22,569 nt of DNA from JAJKIP01 sp040509055 (GCA_040509055.1 JBEVLT010000123.1:1-22569); one strand, 5' to 3'. Shown: positions 13,809-22,011, counted from the first letter of the stretch. A program made the numbers and translations. The notes: generated from the sequence alone by a model not told the origin.

Positions 13809-14969
13809 TCAGATCCGGGCCAGGGCCTGCTCCAGGTCGGCTACGAGATAAGCCGGTTCTTCCAGCCCGGTATACAGGCGTACATAACGGTGCTGCGGGT
13901 TGTCGCCATCAAAATCAGCGGGTTTGATGCCGGCACACTTGGGAATGATCAGGCTTTCGTGCCCGCCCCAGCTTACCGCCATCAGGATATGCTGCAGCGA
14001 TTCGCAGAAGGTGACAATGTCTTCCCGCCTTTTGGTGGTGAGCGTAAAGGTGAGCAAACCCGGCGCCCCCTTCATCTGCCGGCGGGCCAGTTCGTATTGC
14101 GGGAAGGTTTCATCAAAGGGAAACAGCACGGATTCCACTTTCGGGTGCTGCTTCAGGAAGGCCACTACTTCCCGCGTGGTGCGGGCAATGCGGTCCAGAC
14201 GGGCCGGCAGCGTGCGCAGCCCCCTGATCAGCAGCCAGGCGTTAAAGGGTGATATGCCATTGCCGGCCGTCAGGTATTCACTGTCGAATATTTTTTTCAT
14301 CATGGCGTGCGTGCCGCAGAGCACGCCGCCCAGCGTATCGCTGTGACCGCCGATGTACTTGGTAGCGGTCTGCATGGCCAGGTCGATGCCCATACCGGTC
14401 ACATCCTGGTACAGCGGGCTGCAATAACTGTTGTCGATCATGGTCACGATACTTCTCTGCTTTGCCAGTGCCGCTACGGTCCGGATATCCTGCAGGGCAA
14501 AGTCCCAGCTGTTGGGCGACTCGAGGTAATAAAACCTGGTGTTGGGCTGCGTCGCTTCTTCCCAATTGGTTATGGATGTACCATCGATATACGTGGTGGT
14601 GACGCCAAAGCGCGACAGGATCACATCGAAAAGCCGCTGCGCCCAGGTGTAGGGCGCTCTCACCGAAACGATGTGATCACCGGCCTTTACATTGGCCAGT
14701 ACGCCGGCAAAGATGGCCGCCGCTCCGTTGCCAAACACCAGGCAGTCTTCCGCCCCATCCAGCGCCGCCAGCTTTTTGCGCAGGATGTCTACGGTCGGGT
14801 TCAGCCCGCGGCTGTAGATATAGCCCTTCATCTCGTCTTCGAAGGCCTTGCCCATGGCCTCCACGGTAGCAAAAGTGAAGTTGCTGGTCTGCATGATGGG
14901 CGGCGATACCGCGTTGAAATAATGCTCCCGCTCCTCGCCCAGTTCGTTGATGATGTATGAAAGGTCCAT
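13809..14969 (-). CDS. Cys/Met metabolism PLP-dependent enzyme, cystathionine beta-lyase (MetC)-like
   Basis: 386 residues from an ATG at 14969; the frame is open to 15020, but that part overlaps the upstream permease and lacks family similarity. Fold-type I landmarks are YSRGLNPT (52-59), GNGAAAIFAG for phosphate binding, the Asp179 in MIDNSYCSP that contacts the pyridine nitrogen, and the Schiff-base Lys204 in TATKYIGGHSD. The pattern ATKYxxGHSD and the late SWGGHESLI resemble MetC-type cystathionine beta-lyases more than gamma-synthases, which usually have SLGG. Such enzymes cleave or exchange the sulfur side chain of cystathionine, cysteine or methionine; the exact substrate cannot be read from sequence. 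It lies 32 bases behind an amino-acid permease, with which it probably forms an operon. Confidence 0.86.
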   Translation of the reverse strand: MDLSYIINELGEEREHYFNAVSPPIMQTSNFTFATVEAMGKAFEDEMKGYIYSRGLNPTVDILRKKLAALDGAEDCLVFGNGAAAIFAGVLANVKAGDHIVSVRAPYTWAQRLFDVILSRFGVTTTYIDGTSITNWEEATQPNTRFYYLESPNSWDFALQDIRTVAALAKQRSIVTMIDNSYCSPLYQDVTGMGIDLAMQTATKYIGGHSDTLGGVLCGTHAMMKKIFDSEYLTAGNGISPFNAWLLIRGLRTLPARLDRIARTTREVVAFLKQHPKVESVLFPFDETFPQYELARRQMKGAPGLLTFTLTTKRREDIVTFCESLQHILMAVSWGGHESLIIPKCAGIKPADFDGDNPQHRYVRLYTGLEEPAYLVADLEQALARI

Positions 14970-15001
14970 GATTATTGTATGCGGTAAATGATTAAACCCG
15001 G

Positions 15002-16333
15002 TTATGACTTCCTGCCCCACCCTTTCCGGATCGCCGTCACCATGAAATAGAGCAGCAGGAAACAGGCAAATACGATCAGGCCCGTCAGGGCGAGCCGCGG
15101 TGTATTGAAAGCAATGGAGGTACCGACAAAAATATAGGCCGCAATAAAGACCAGCGGCAGCACCGGGTATAGTTTCATTTTATAGATGCCCGTACCGTCC
15201 AGGTGCCGGGTACGGCGGCGCAGGATGAAGATGGTTGCCGCCGAGCTGGCCATGCCGATAGAGTCGAGAAAGATGGTAAAGGCCAGTATCTCGTCGAAGG
15301 TTTTGGCAAAGAACAATACGATGACGCCGATGCCGGCAAAAGCGGTCAGCCCCACCGTCAGTACATCTTTCTTTTCATTTCTTTTTTTAAAGGCGGCCGG
15401 CAGTATGCCGTCTGTGCTCATGGCATACATGACCCGCGGGTTGCTCAGCAGCAACACATTTACATAGGCCAGCACAGCGATGAACAGCAGCACCGAAGCA
15501 ACAGTGCGGCCGGTGGGGCCAAACATTTTTTCTACCACGATGGCGGCAATACCCCGTGACGTTTTCAGTTGCTCAAACCCGATGGCATGGTAATAAGCAT
15601 AGCTCACCGCCAGGTACAGCACGATGATGATAAATATGCCGGCAAAGATGCCCCTGGGTATGGTATTCCTGGGTGTGTGCACTTCGTCACCGAAATTGAT
15701 GGTCTGCTGGTATCCGCCATAGGTAAAGGAAACGGCCACCAGCGCCAGGCCAAAGGACCGGATATAATCCATGGTGGTAAACGAACCGGCCACGGCCGCC
15801 GGAGCAGCGGTCCCTCCGCTCACAAAAAAGACGGAACTGATCAGCAGCACCAGCATGCCGATCTTGATCACCATCAGGATATTTTGCGCCGTGGCGCTGA
15901 TGCGAAGCCCAAGCAGGTTCACGCCATAGAACAGGATGATCGGCACCATGGCGATCAGCGACCGGACGACAGGGCCCGGATCTGTTTTAAAGATCACCTG
16001 GGCAATGTACTCGCTGCCGACGAGCGCCACGCCCGACATGGAAGCGGCATTGGACACCAGGATGATGCAGTTGATGGAAAAGGCAATGGAAGGATGATAA
16101 CATTCGGCAAAGACCTTGTAATATCCGCCTGTCACGGGAAAGCGGGAACCGATCTCGGCATAGGTAAGGGCGCCGCATAGCGCCACCACACCGCCGGCCA
16201 CCCAGGCCAGGAAAAAGATAGAAGGCGTGATGGCTGCATTGGCCGTATCCGAAGAGGTTCTGAAAATTCCCATGCCGATCACAAGGCCTACCACAATCAT
16301 CGTGAGATCGAAAAAGCCGAGTTTATTCTTCAT
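15002..16333 (-). CDS. APC-family amino-acid permease
   Basis: 443 residues from an ATG at 16333, almost entirely hydrophobic, with about 12 membrane helices. The first helix carries the APC substrate-binding signature VVGLVIGMGIF (the usual GxGIF loop), followed by ALCGALTYAEIGSRFPVTGGYY (YAELG-type motif of helix 2) and FSFTYGGYQQTINFGDEV-like residues in helix 6. Such permeases move amino acids or amines across the inner membrane by proton symport or exchange. Placement directly upstream of the MetC-like enzyme suggests an amino acid such as methionine, cysteine or a precursor, but this is inference. It is divergent from the TonB receptor gene; the 59-base gap must hold both promoters, yet on the minus strand only a poor match (TACCTTAT) is visible. 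Confidence 0.9.
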   Translation of the reverse strand: MKNKLGFFDLTMIVVGLVIGMGIFRTSSDTANAAITPSIFFLAWVAGGVVALCGALTYAEIGSRFPVTGGYYKVFAECYHPSIAFSINCIILVSNAASMSGVALVGSEYIAQVIFKTDPGPVVRSLIAMVPIILFYGVNLLGLRISATAQNILMVIKIGMLVLLISSVFFVSGGTAAPAAVAGSFTTMDYIRSFGLALVAVSFTYGGYQQTINFGDEVHTPRNTIPRGIFAGIFIIIVLYLAVSYAYYHAIGFEQLKTSRGIAAIVVEKMFGPTGRTVASVLLFIAVLAYVNVLLLSNPRVMYAMSTDGILPAAFKKRNEKKDVLTVGLTAFAGIGVIVLFFAKTFDEILAFTIFLDSIGMASSAATIFILRRRTRHLDGTGIYKMKLYPVLPLVFIAAYIFVGTSIAFNTPRLALTGLIVFACFLLLYFMVTAIRKGWGRKS

Positions 16334-16361
16334 TGGCCTGAAGATAAGGTAAAAAACATTC

Positions 16362-16369
16362 TACCTTTA
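16362..16369 (+). promoter_or_regulatory. Possible -7 box of the TonB receptor gene
   Basis: TACCTTTA differs from TANNTTTG at the last base. It stands 23 bases before the ATG at 16393, a leader length like those of gldK and hemD. There is no good -33 TTG at normal spacing (TTG at 16333 is 26 bases away). A mismatched box, so low confidence. Confidence 0.35.
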
Positions 16370-16392
16370 TGGAGCCCCGCAGACTCACCGGT

Positions 16393-18471
16393 ATGAAAAA
16401 ACTATTGTCCGCTGCCCTTGTCGGTTGCTGTTTCTGCCTGCCCTGCGCAGCACAAAACGAACCGGCCGATACGACTGCTACACTGGGTGAAGTGATCGTG
16501 CATGCCTTTGGGCAAAACCGGCGGCTGAAAGAAAGCGCAGCGGCCATCAGCCATATCAGCCGCGCACAGCTGGAGCGGTTCAATAACACGTCCATCCTGC
16601 CCGCCCTCAACAGCACACCCGGCATACGCATGGAAGAACGGTCGCCCGGCAGCTACCGGCTGAACATACGCGGCAGCACGGTGCGTTCCCCATTCGGCGT
16701 GCGCAATGTGAAAGTGTACTGGAACGGCATTCCCTTCACCGATCCCGGCGGCAGCACCTACCTGAACCAGCTGGATTATTATAGCTTTAGCTCCATCGAA
16801 GTGATCAGGGGCCCGGGCAGCAGCCTGTATGGCGCCGGCACCGGCGGCGTGGTGCTGATCAATGGACAGCCGCCATTGTTCACACCCGGTATTGCTGTCA
16901 ATTATGTGGCCGGCAGTTTCGGGCTGGGCACCCTGAATGTGCAGGCCCATGCCGGCACGGAGGAAGCGCGCCACAGCATCAGCTATACCCACCAGGCCAG
17001 CGATGGCTACCGCGATCATTCTGCTATGCGCCGCGATATGGCTTCGTGGCAGGCGCGGTTTACGCCAAACAGGCGGCAGCAGCTTGGCGTATCCGTGCTC
17101 TACGGCGACCTGTATTACCAAACGCCCGGCGCCCTCACGCGTACAGAATACGGGGCAAATCCCCGTGCAGCACGACCGGCGGCCGGTATTTTCCCCGGCG
17201 CCGACCAGGCAGGGGCCGCCATTTACCAGAAAACGTTTTTAGCAGGCATCACCAGCGAGTACCAGCTCAGCGATCATGTTCAAAACAGCACCACGGTATA
17301 TGGCGCTTTCTCACAACTGCGCAATCCTACCTTTCGCAACTATGAGCGGAGAACAGAGCCGCATTTTGGCGGCCGCACAGTATTCACCTGGGAGCGGCGG
17401 CAGACCCGCAGCACGTTCAAACTGCTGTGGGGCGGCGAAGCACAGAAAGGTGTTTTCAATACCAAAACCTTTACCAACGTCAATGGCAATCCCGGCACGG
17501 CCGATACCGACGATGATATCAGCAACTGGATCTATTCCGCATTCGTACAGGCCGACTGGCGGCTGCCGCATGACTGGAACATTACGGCCGGCGCCAGCAT
17601 CAACCAGTCATCCATTACCATCACGCGGCTGTCGGTACCCGGGTTTGTGCCGGTAAAAAGAACCTACAACAGCGAATGGGCGCCGCGGCTGGCGCTGTCG
17701 AAAAAAGTAATGGCCGACGGCTGGGTCTATGCCAGCCTGTCCAGGGGGTTTTCCCCGCCGACTTCGCAGGAAATACTGCCTTCCACCACGGTGATCAGCA
17801 CCGGGCTGGAAGCGGAGCAGGGCATTACGTACGAGGCCGGGTTGAAAAGCGCCTGGCTGCAGCAGCGGCTGTACGTGGAGGTCAATGTCTTTACATACCG
17901 GCTCCGCAACGCCATCGTGCAGCGGAAGGATGCGGGCAATGCCGATTATTTTATCAATGCAGGCTCCACGCGGCAGCAGGGTATCGAATCACAGGTGCAG
18001 TACCGGCTGCCTGCCGGCGCTGGTTTGATCAGCAGCGGCAGGCTCTGGATCAGCCATACCTGGAACGATTTTCGTTACGCCGATTTTGCAAAAGACACGA
18101 TCAGTTATACAGGCAATCAACTGCCCAGCGTAGCGCGCCATACCCTTGCCGCCGGTGTCGACCTTACCTGTAAGAAAGGCTGGTATACCAACTTGACCTG
18201 GTTTTACAGCTCACGCATTGCGCTGAACGATGCCAATACGGAGTACGCAGCTGCCTATCAGCTTGCCGGCGCCAGGATAGGCTGGAAAAAGCGCGCCTGG
18301 CCGCAATGGGAGATCAACCTGTTTGCCGGCGCCGACAACCTGTTTGATGTACGGTACAGCCTTGGCAACGATATCAATCCCATGGGCAGCCCCCGCTACT
18401 TCAATGCAGCGGCAGGACGCAATTATTTTGCCGGCATCGGCCTGCAATGGCTCAGGCCGCAGAAACCCTAA
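16393..18471 (+). CDS. TonB-dependent outer-membrane receptor (siderophore/metal/vitamin type)
   Basis: 692 residues from the ATG at 16393, where a clean signal peptide MKKLLSAALVGCCFCLPCAAQ begins; an ATG at 16369 is in frame but lies within the likely promoter. A TonB-box-like GEVIVHA (about 32-38) precedes the plug domain (about 40-155; PALNSTPGIRMEERSPGSYRLNIRGS, IEVIRGPGSSLYGAGTGGVVLING). The rest is a 22-strand barrel with the usual SRGFSPPTSQEI and NLFDVRYSLG landmarks. There is no N-terminal carboxypeptidase-like extension and no SusD partner, so it is not a polysaccharide SusC; an iron chelate, other metal complex or cofactor is more likely. Its C-terminus (LQWLRPQKP) runs a little past the final aromatic strand, and the gene overlaps the opposite-strand hypothetical gene by 20 bases. 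Confidence 0.9.
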   Translation: MKKLLSAALVGCCFCLPCAAQNEPADTTATLGEVIVHAFGQNRRLKESAAAISHISRAQLERFNNTSILPALNSTPGIRMEERSPGSYRLNIRGSTVRSPFGVRNVKVYWNGIPFTDPGGSTYLNQLDYYSFSSIEVIRGPGSSLYGAGTGGVVLINGQPPLFTPGIAVNYVAGSFGLGTLNVQAHAGTEEARHSISYTHQASDGYRDHSAMRRDMASWQARFTPNRRQQLGVSVLYGDLYYQTPGALTRTEYGANPRAARPAAGIFPGADQAGAAIYQKTFLAGITSEYQLSDHVQNSTTVYGAFSQLRNPTFRNYERRTEPHFGGRTVFTWERRQTRSTFKLLWGGEAQKGVFNTKTFTNVNGNPGTADTDDDISNWIYSAFVQADWRLPHDWNITAGASINQSSITITRLSVPGFVPVKRTYNSEWAPRLALSKKVMADGWVYASLSRGFSPPTSQEILPSTTVISTGLEAEQGITYEAGLKSAWLQQRLYVEVNVFTYRLRNAIVQRKDAGNADYFINAGSTRQQGIESQVQYRLPAGAGLISSGRLWISHTWNDFRYADFAKDTISYTGNQLPSVARHTLAAGVDLTCKKGWYTNLTWFYSSRIALNDANTEYAAAYQLAGARIGWKKRAWPQWEINLFAGADNLFDVRYSLGNDINPMGSPRYFNAAAGRNYFAGIGLQWLRPQKP

Positions 18472-18979
18472 GGGGCTGCGGCACCATTACTTCTTCGTAG
18501 TGAACAATGGACAGCCCGGGCTGCATCTTAATGGTAAAGGTCATCTGCTCATCTTCAGGGCCTGCCGCCAGCACCAGGTATTCTGCAAAGTTGTTGAGCA
18601 GTGTAAAGCTATCCGTGATATAAGTGATGGCTACGCGGTGCAGTTGCTTGTCTGCCGTATCCGATTCCAGCACGTTGAACTCCGATGTTTCGAAGGGGAT
18701 ATTCATACGTCCTGCCGTATCCTGCAGCCCGGGAATTTGTTTGTTCAGCGCTTCGATATGATGCTGTACACCAAAGCCGGTTTTGTAGTGGAGGGAACTG
18801 GCCCGTCCGTCATAAGCCAGGATGCTGCTGAAGCGGGTCAATGCATGTCCACGGGTATAGGCCTGTACTTTCAGCTGAAACTCCGCATAGCTGTCATGAA
18901 AAATCAGTTGTTCAAAGCTGCCCGTCGCCGAAGCGTCGATAACCTGGTACCAGGCCAGCCTGATTTGTGGTCTTAACAT
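18452..18979 (-). CDS. Hypothetical 175-residue protein
   Basis: 175 residues from the ATG at 18979 (MLRPQIRLAWYQVIDAS). I do not recognise the family. It has no signal peptide or membrane segment. The N-terminal half has a pattern of alternating strands (FEQLIFHDSYAEFQLKVQAYTR), the middle contains FQ/HIEALNKQIPGLQDTAGRMNIPFET, and the end is strand-rich (MTFTIKMQPGLSIVHYEEVMVPQPL). It appears a soluble alpha/beta protein, probably cytoplasmic. Codon usage and hydrophobicity pattern look like a real protein. The frame is open upstream to 19099, but that stretch is Pro/His/Arg-rich and not protein-like. The last 20 bases overlap the end of the TonB receptor gene tail-to-tail. A perfect -7 box stands 250 bases upstream, implying a long leader. 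Confidence 0.7.
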   Translation of the reverse strand: MLRPQIRLAWYQVIDASATGSFEQLIFHDSYAEFQLKVQAYTRGHALTRFSSILAYDGRASSLHYKTGFGVQHHIEALNKQIPGLQDTAGRMNIPFETSEFNVLESDTADKQLHRVAITYITDSFTLLNNFAEYLVLAAGPEDEQMTFTIKMQPGLSIVHYEEVMVPQPLRVSAA

Positions 18980-19224
18980 TTTATGATGGTGGGGGTTGGT
19001 GACGTTTTTGCAGGGCAATGCCGGTGACAGGGCTGCCCGTGTATGCCGGGCCATGCTGCCGCACATGGTTCCAGGGGTACGGAAGCAGCCCCTGCCCAAA
19101 ACTCACGGATCAATTGCTTTCCCGGCGGCTTCATAGCTGGTGTTTTTTCAAGGTGTAAACGTGCGACTCGTATGATAAATGACCAAGCCAAATAGATCAA
19201 TGGACCATTTGTCCCGGTCAATCA
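18980..19224 (-). other. Long untranslated leader, possibly structured, upstream of the 175-residue gene
   Basis: This 245-base stretch lies between the only perfect promoter box (19230-19237) and the gene start. On the minus strand it contains three successive short hairpins: CAGGGG/CCCCTG (19072-19077 with 19089-19094), CCATG/CATGG (19051-19055 with 19064-19068), and CCCG/CGGG (19036-19039 with 19047-19050). A 53-codon frame (ATG at 19132-19134, stop overlapping the next ATG at 18973-18975) is open across it, but its Cys/His/Pro-rich product does not look like a normal protein. Short GC stems can arise by chance, so this is only a candidate regulatory leader or leader peptide. Confidence 0.3.
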
Positions 19225-19229
19225 CCCTG

Positions 19230-19237
19230 CAAAAATA
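19230..19237 (-). promoter_or_regulatory. -7 box upstream of the 175-residue hypothetical gene
   Basis: On the minus strand TATTTTTG matches TANNTTTG exactly and is followed by C. It lies 16 bases beyond the DUF6089 stop codon, right next to a 7-bp AT-rich inverted repeat (ATTAAGT/ACTTAAT, 19238-19244 and 19251-19257). No -33 TTG is obvious. It would start transcription near 19225. Confidence 0.45.
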
Positions 19238-19252
19238 ATTAAGTAGAAACAC

Positions 19253-19999
19253 TTAATAGCGAATCACGGGGCAATCCATCCTGTTTTTTCTGCCGATGCT
19301 GTAGACCACACTCGCAGTAAGGCTATGATAATGATCATTTTGCGATGGATTAGCGGCTTGGCTGAACCCATCGAGGTAGTCGGTAAAAACCAGCCGGTAG
19401 GTGGCTTCGGCACTGACAGACAGCCGGGGCGAAAGGGTATAGCGCAATCCTGCGCCCAGCGGGACCACAGGGATGGTTTTTGGCAGCCGGTGTGCCTCGT
19501 CGGCAGAAAGGTTGGCGACCATGGCCGAACCGTCTCCGCCGAAATAAGCGGTATTGACCCCGCTCCAGTCTCGTTTGATGTTCAGAAAGCTGATACCGGC
19601 GCCGGCCAGCAGGTAGGGAGCCACCCCCCTTTCTTCCCGGTTTTTGCGGAGCGGGCTCCACATGAGCAGCCCCGATAGCTCCACCAGGGAAGAACGGAAA
19701 TTTAAATTGCGCTGCTGCCGGTATTCCGGGTGGTCATACCTGGCATCATTGCCCCGGAGCCGGCTGATGGCAAGGTTGATCCGTGCCGAAAAAGCAGTAC
19801 GCAGCGGTTTGCTGACAAACAGCTGGATACCCGGCTGCTTCGTTTTAAACGATCCGGTCGCCGAAGGCGCCAGGTCGCCCTGGTATACAAAGGCGCCGAT
19901 GCTGCCGCCGATCCCGTAACCGGATTGTGCCAGGACAAGTTGTTGCTGAAAAAATGAAAGGAGAAGAAAAGCAAGCGGTTTGTGAAGCTGGTTACCCAT
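19253..19999 (-). CDS. DUF6089 outer-membrane beta-barrel protein (PorG-like)
   Basis: 248 residues from an ATG at 19999, chosen because a signal peptide begins there (MGNQLHKPLAFLLLSFF, cleaved after LVLA-Q). The mature part is an 8-10-stranded barrel. Family features are GGSIGAFVYQGDL near the start, RQQRNLNFRSSLVELSGLLMW (the RNLxFRS...E signature of DUF6089), APYLLAGAGISFLN, and PLGAGLRYTLSPRLSVSAEATYRLVFTDYLDGFS. PorG, a type IX secretion outer-membrane protein, belongs to this family, so a link to gldK-L-M is possible, but most genomes hold several DUF6089 paralogues of unknown role. The 210 bases upstream hold no second gene; TAATTTTT on the minus strand (one mismatch to TANNTTTG) is the nearest to a promoter box. 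Confidence 0.75.
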   Translation of the reverse strand: MGNQLHKPLAFLLLSFFQQQLVLAQSGYGIGGSIGAFVYQGDLAPSATGSFKTKQPGIQLFVSKPLRTAFSARINLAISRLRGNDARYDHPEYRQQRNLNFRSSLVELSGLLMWSPLRKNREERGVAPYLLAGAGISFLNIKRDWSGVNTAYFGGDGSAMVANLSADEAHRLPKTIPVVPLGAGLRYTLSPRLSVSAEATYRLVFTDYLDGFSQAANPSQNDHYHSLTASVVYSIGRKNRMDCPVIRY

Positions 20000-20180
20000 G
20001 ACTGTGGTTTTTGAAGATATGGCTCGCATACCCGGTTATACAATGCAGCAGCGTTGGCGAAAGAATACCCGGCTGGCGTACGAAGCGGTACACCTGGCAG
20101 GAGAGCAGGAAGGCCTGGCGCCGGCCGGCCCGGTCTGCAGGAATAACGAAAAATTACAGCGGGGTAGTATGAAGTATCGC

Positions 20181-20209
20181 CGGGTGCGGCGGTTGTACCG
20201 GCGAACCCG
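20181..20209 (-). terminator. Imperfect GC hairpin after the LytTR regulator gene
   Basis: Arms 20181-20192 and 20198-20209 form ten pairs of twelve around a 5-base loop. On the minus strand the hairpin starts directly after the response-regulator stop codon. No T tract follows, so it may act as a 3'-end stabiliser or a weak terminator. Stem strength and position favour a role. Confidence 0.4.
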
Positions 20210-20908
20210 TTAGCGTGATTTCCATTCTTTGAGGAAACCGGCATAGCTGTCGCTGACCGGTATTTCCACGCCGGATATGAGCGTGATCCTGCGGTTGAGC
20301 ACCGACCGGATATGCCCGGTAGCGACAATATAGCTGCGGTGAACGCGTTGAAATTTACCCGGGGGCAGCTTTTCCAGCACGCCCTTCAGCGTCATCAGGG
20401 TCATCACGGGCTTGCCGTGAAGGAGGTGTATCCGGATATAATCCTCGAGGCTTTCGATGTATCCGATGTCGCCGAAGTCTATTTTCAGCAGCCGGTACTC
20501 GGCATACACGAAAAGATGTCCCGCTTCAGGGTCCTGCGTTTTTTTACGGTACGCAGCATATTCCACCGCTTTTTGCACGGCTTTGGAAAACCGTTCGAAG
20601 CTGACCGGCTTCAGCAGGTAGTCCACGGCATCCAATTCGAACCCTTCGAAGGCAAATTTTTTATGCGCCGTGGTAAAGATGATCATCGGCCGGATTTCCA
20701 GCGAACGCACCAGGTCCAGCCCCGTGATGTCGGGCATGTTGATATCGACAAACAAGAGGTCAACGCTGTGCTGCCGCAGGTATTCGCCCCCTGTGATCGC
20801 ATCGTCGAAGGTATGAAGCAATTGCAGCGAAGGACAGCGGGCAATATAGTCCCTGACCAATGCCAGTGCCGGCGGTTCATCATCGATGGCGATACATTTC
20901 AGCTGCAT
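20210..20908 (-). CDS. LytTR-family response regulator
   Basis: 232 residues from an ATG at 20908. The N-terminal receiver domain (1-120) has the acidic pair D9/D10, the phospho-acceptor D55 in FVDINMPDITG, the conserved Thr in IIFTTAHKKFA and the Lys in YLLKPVSFERF. The C-terminal LytTR domain (about 133-232) has the DNA-binding pattern IGYIESLEDYIRIHLLHGKPVMTLMTLKGVLEKLP followed by FQRVHRSYIV and ISGVEIPVSDSY. These regulators bind imperfect direct repeats and usually control envelope or secreted-product genes. The gene lies 10 bases behind the histidine kinase, its obvious partner, in one operon. The target genes cannot be deduced, but the DUF6089 barrel just downstream on the same strand is a candidate. 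Confidence 0.93.
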   Translation of the reverse strand: MQLKCIAIDDEPPALALVRDYIARCPSLQLLHTFDDAITGGEYLRQHSVDLLFVDINMPDITGLDLVRSLEIRPMIIFTTAHKKFAFEGFELDAVDYLLKPVSFERFSKAVQKAVEYAAYRKKTQDPEAGHLFVYAEYRLLKIDFGDIGYIESLEDYIRIHLLHGKPVMTLMTLKGVLEKLPPGKFQRVHRSYIVATGHIRSVLNRRITLISGVEIPVSDSYAGFLKEWKSR

Positions 20909-20918
20909 ACAGGGTTCA

Positions 20919-22007
20919 TCATCCCTGCAAAGTTAGCTGTACGGTGAATAACCCGTTGGCGGTACTGATATCGAGAAAATGTTTGCCGGGGTACAGGTGC
21001 TGCAGCCGCTGCCGGGCGTTGGCCAGGCCGATGCCGGTGCGCCCGGTGTTGCGTTTTGTTTCGAACAGCCTGTTGCGGCACCAGAAGGTGATGCTATGCG
21101 CTTCGGCGGTCAGCCGGATGATGATCTCCGAAGGTTCGTGGTTGCTGATGCCGTACTTGAATACATTCTCCACGAAGGTCATCAGCAGCAGCGGGGCGAT
21201 GATTTTATTGTCCGTATTGCCGCTGACGGAAAAATCCACGGTCGTCTTTGCACCGAGCCGCAGCCGCTGCAGGTCGATGTAATCGGCGATGCAGTCCAGT
21301 TCGTTTTGCAGCGGCACATAGTTTTCCCGCACCTCATCGGTCAGGTACCGCATGATGTTGGACAGCTTCAGGATGCTCTCGGCCGTATGCTCATTGCCGG
21401 TTACGGCCAGCGAATAGATATTGTTGAGCGTATTGAACAGGAAATGCGGGTTGATCTGCGCCTTCAAAAACGACAGCTCGGCATTGGCCTTGTCGGCTTC
21501 GGCTTCGGCAGCCCGCTGCTCGGTCATGCGCCACTGCCGGATGATGCAGAGCGCTGTACTGATGGACCATACGGTAACGAACAACACGATGCTGGTCATG
21601 TCGGCATTGCGGGGCGGCGGATGATCGGGCGGACCTGGCGGCAAGCCGTTTTCTCTTCCGTCAGGAGGCAGGCGATTCATCTGCTCCAGGTGTGGCGGCC
21701 CGCCCGGGTGGGAAAATCTCATCAGCCGGTCGAAAGGTTTCAGCCAGCAGACGGCAATAAACAGCAGGCTGATAACCCCGAAATACAGCAGATACTCTTT
21801 CTTCAGGTACAGCCGGGGAATCAGGAAAAAGGTATTGAAATAAAACAGGAACAGGAAAGTGGCAAAGAACACCAGGAAGGGCGCAGAGAAAACGGAGGCC
21901 TCATCGGTCCACCCTTCCGGCGAGTGGCTGAAAAAGCCGATGATCAGGCTGCAAAACAGCAGCCAGCCTGCCACATGGCCGATAATATTGATCAACCTGG
22001 TCCGCAT
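20919..22007 (-). CDS. LytS/YehU-type sensor histidine kinase
   Basis: 362 residues from an ATG at 22007. Four membrane helices are visible (about 8-26, 41-62, 72-90, 138-156). The loop between helices 3 and 4 (about 98-136) is strikingly Pro/Gly-rich (PGGPPHLEQ, LPPGPPDHPPP) and probably lies outside the inner membrane. A short coiled linker (160-180) leads to the His_kinase domain with the phosphorylated His188 in INPHFLFNTLNNIYSL. The ATPase domain follows, with N-box FVENVFKYGI and G-box TGIGLANARQRLQHLYPG. It has no PAS or other input domain, so sensing is by the membrane part. It phosphorylates the LytTR regulator encoded next. A near-consensus -7 box ends 4 bases before the ATG. Confidence 0.92.
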   Translation of the reverse strand: MRTRLINIIGHVAGWLLFCSLIIGFFSHSPEGWTDEASVFSAPFLVFFATFLFLFYFNTFFLIPRLYLKKEYLLYFGVISLLFIAVCWLKPFDRLMRFSHPGGPPHLEQMNRLPPDGRENGLPPGPPDHPPPRNADMTSIVLFVTVWSISTALCIIRQWRMTEQRAAEAEADKANAELSFLKAQINPHFLFNTLNNIYSLAVTGNEHTAESILKLSNIMRYLTDEVRENYVPLQNELDCIADYIDLQRLRLGAKTTVDFSVSGNTDNKIIAPLLLMTFVENVFKYGISNHEPSEIIIRLTAEAHSITFWCRNRLFETKRNTGRTGIGLANARQRLQHLYPGKHFLDISTANGLFTVQLTLQG

Positions 22008-22011
22008 CGGG

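Noticed and set aside
18973..19134. 53-codon frame (MKPPGKQ...) ahead of the 175-residue gene
   Set aside because: Cys/His/Pro-rich composition and no ribosome binding site; kept only as a remark in the leader entry, not as a gene.
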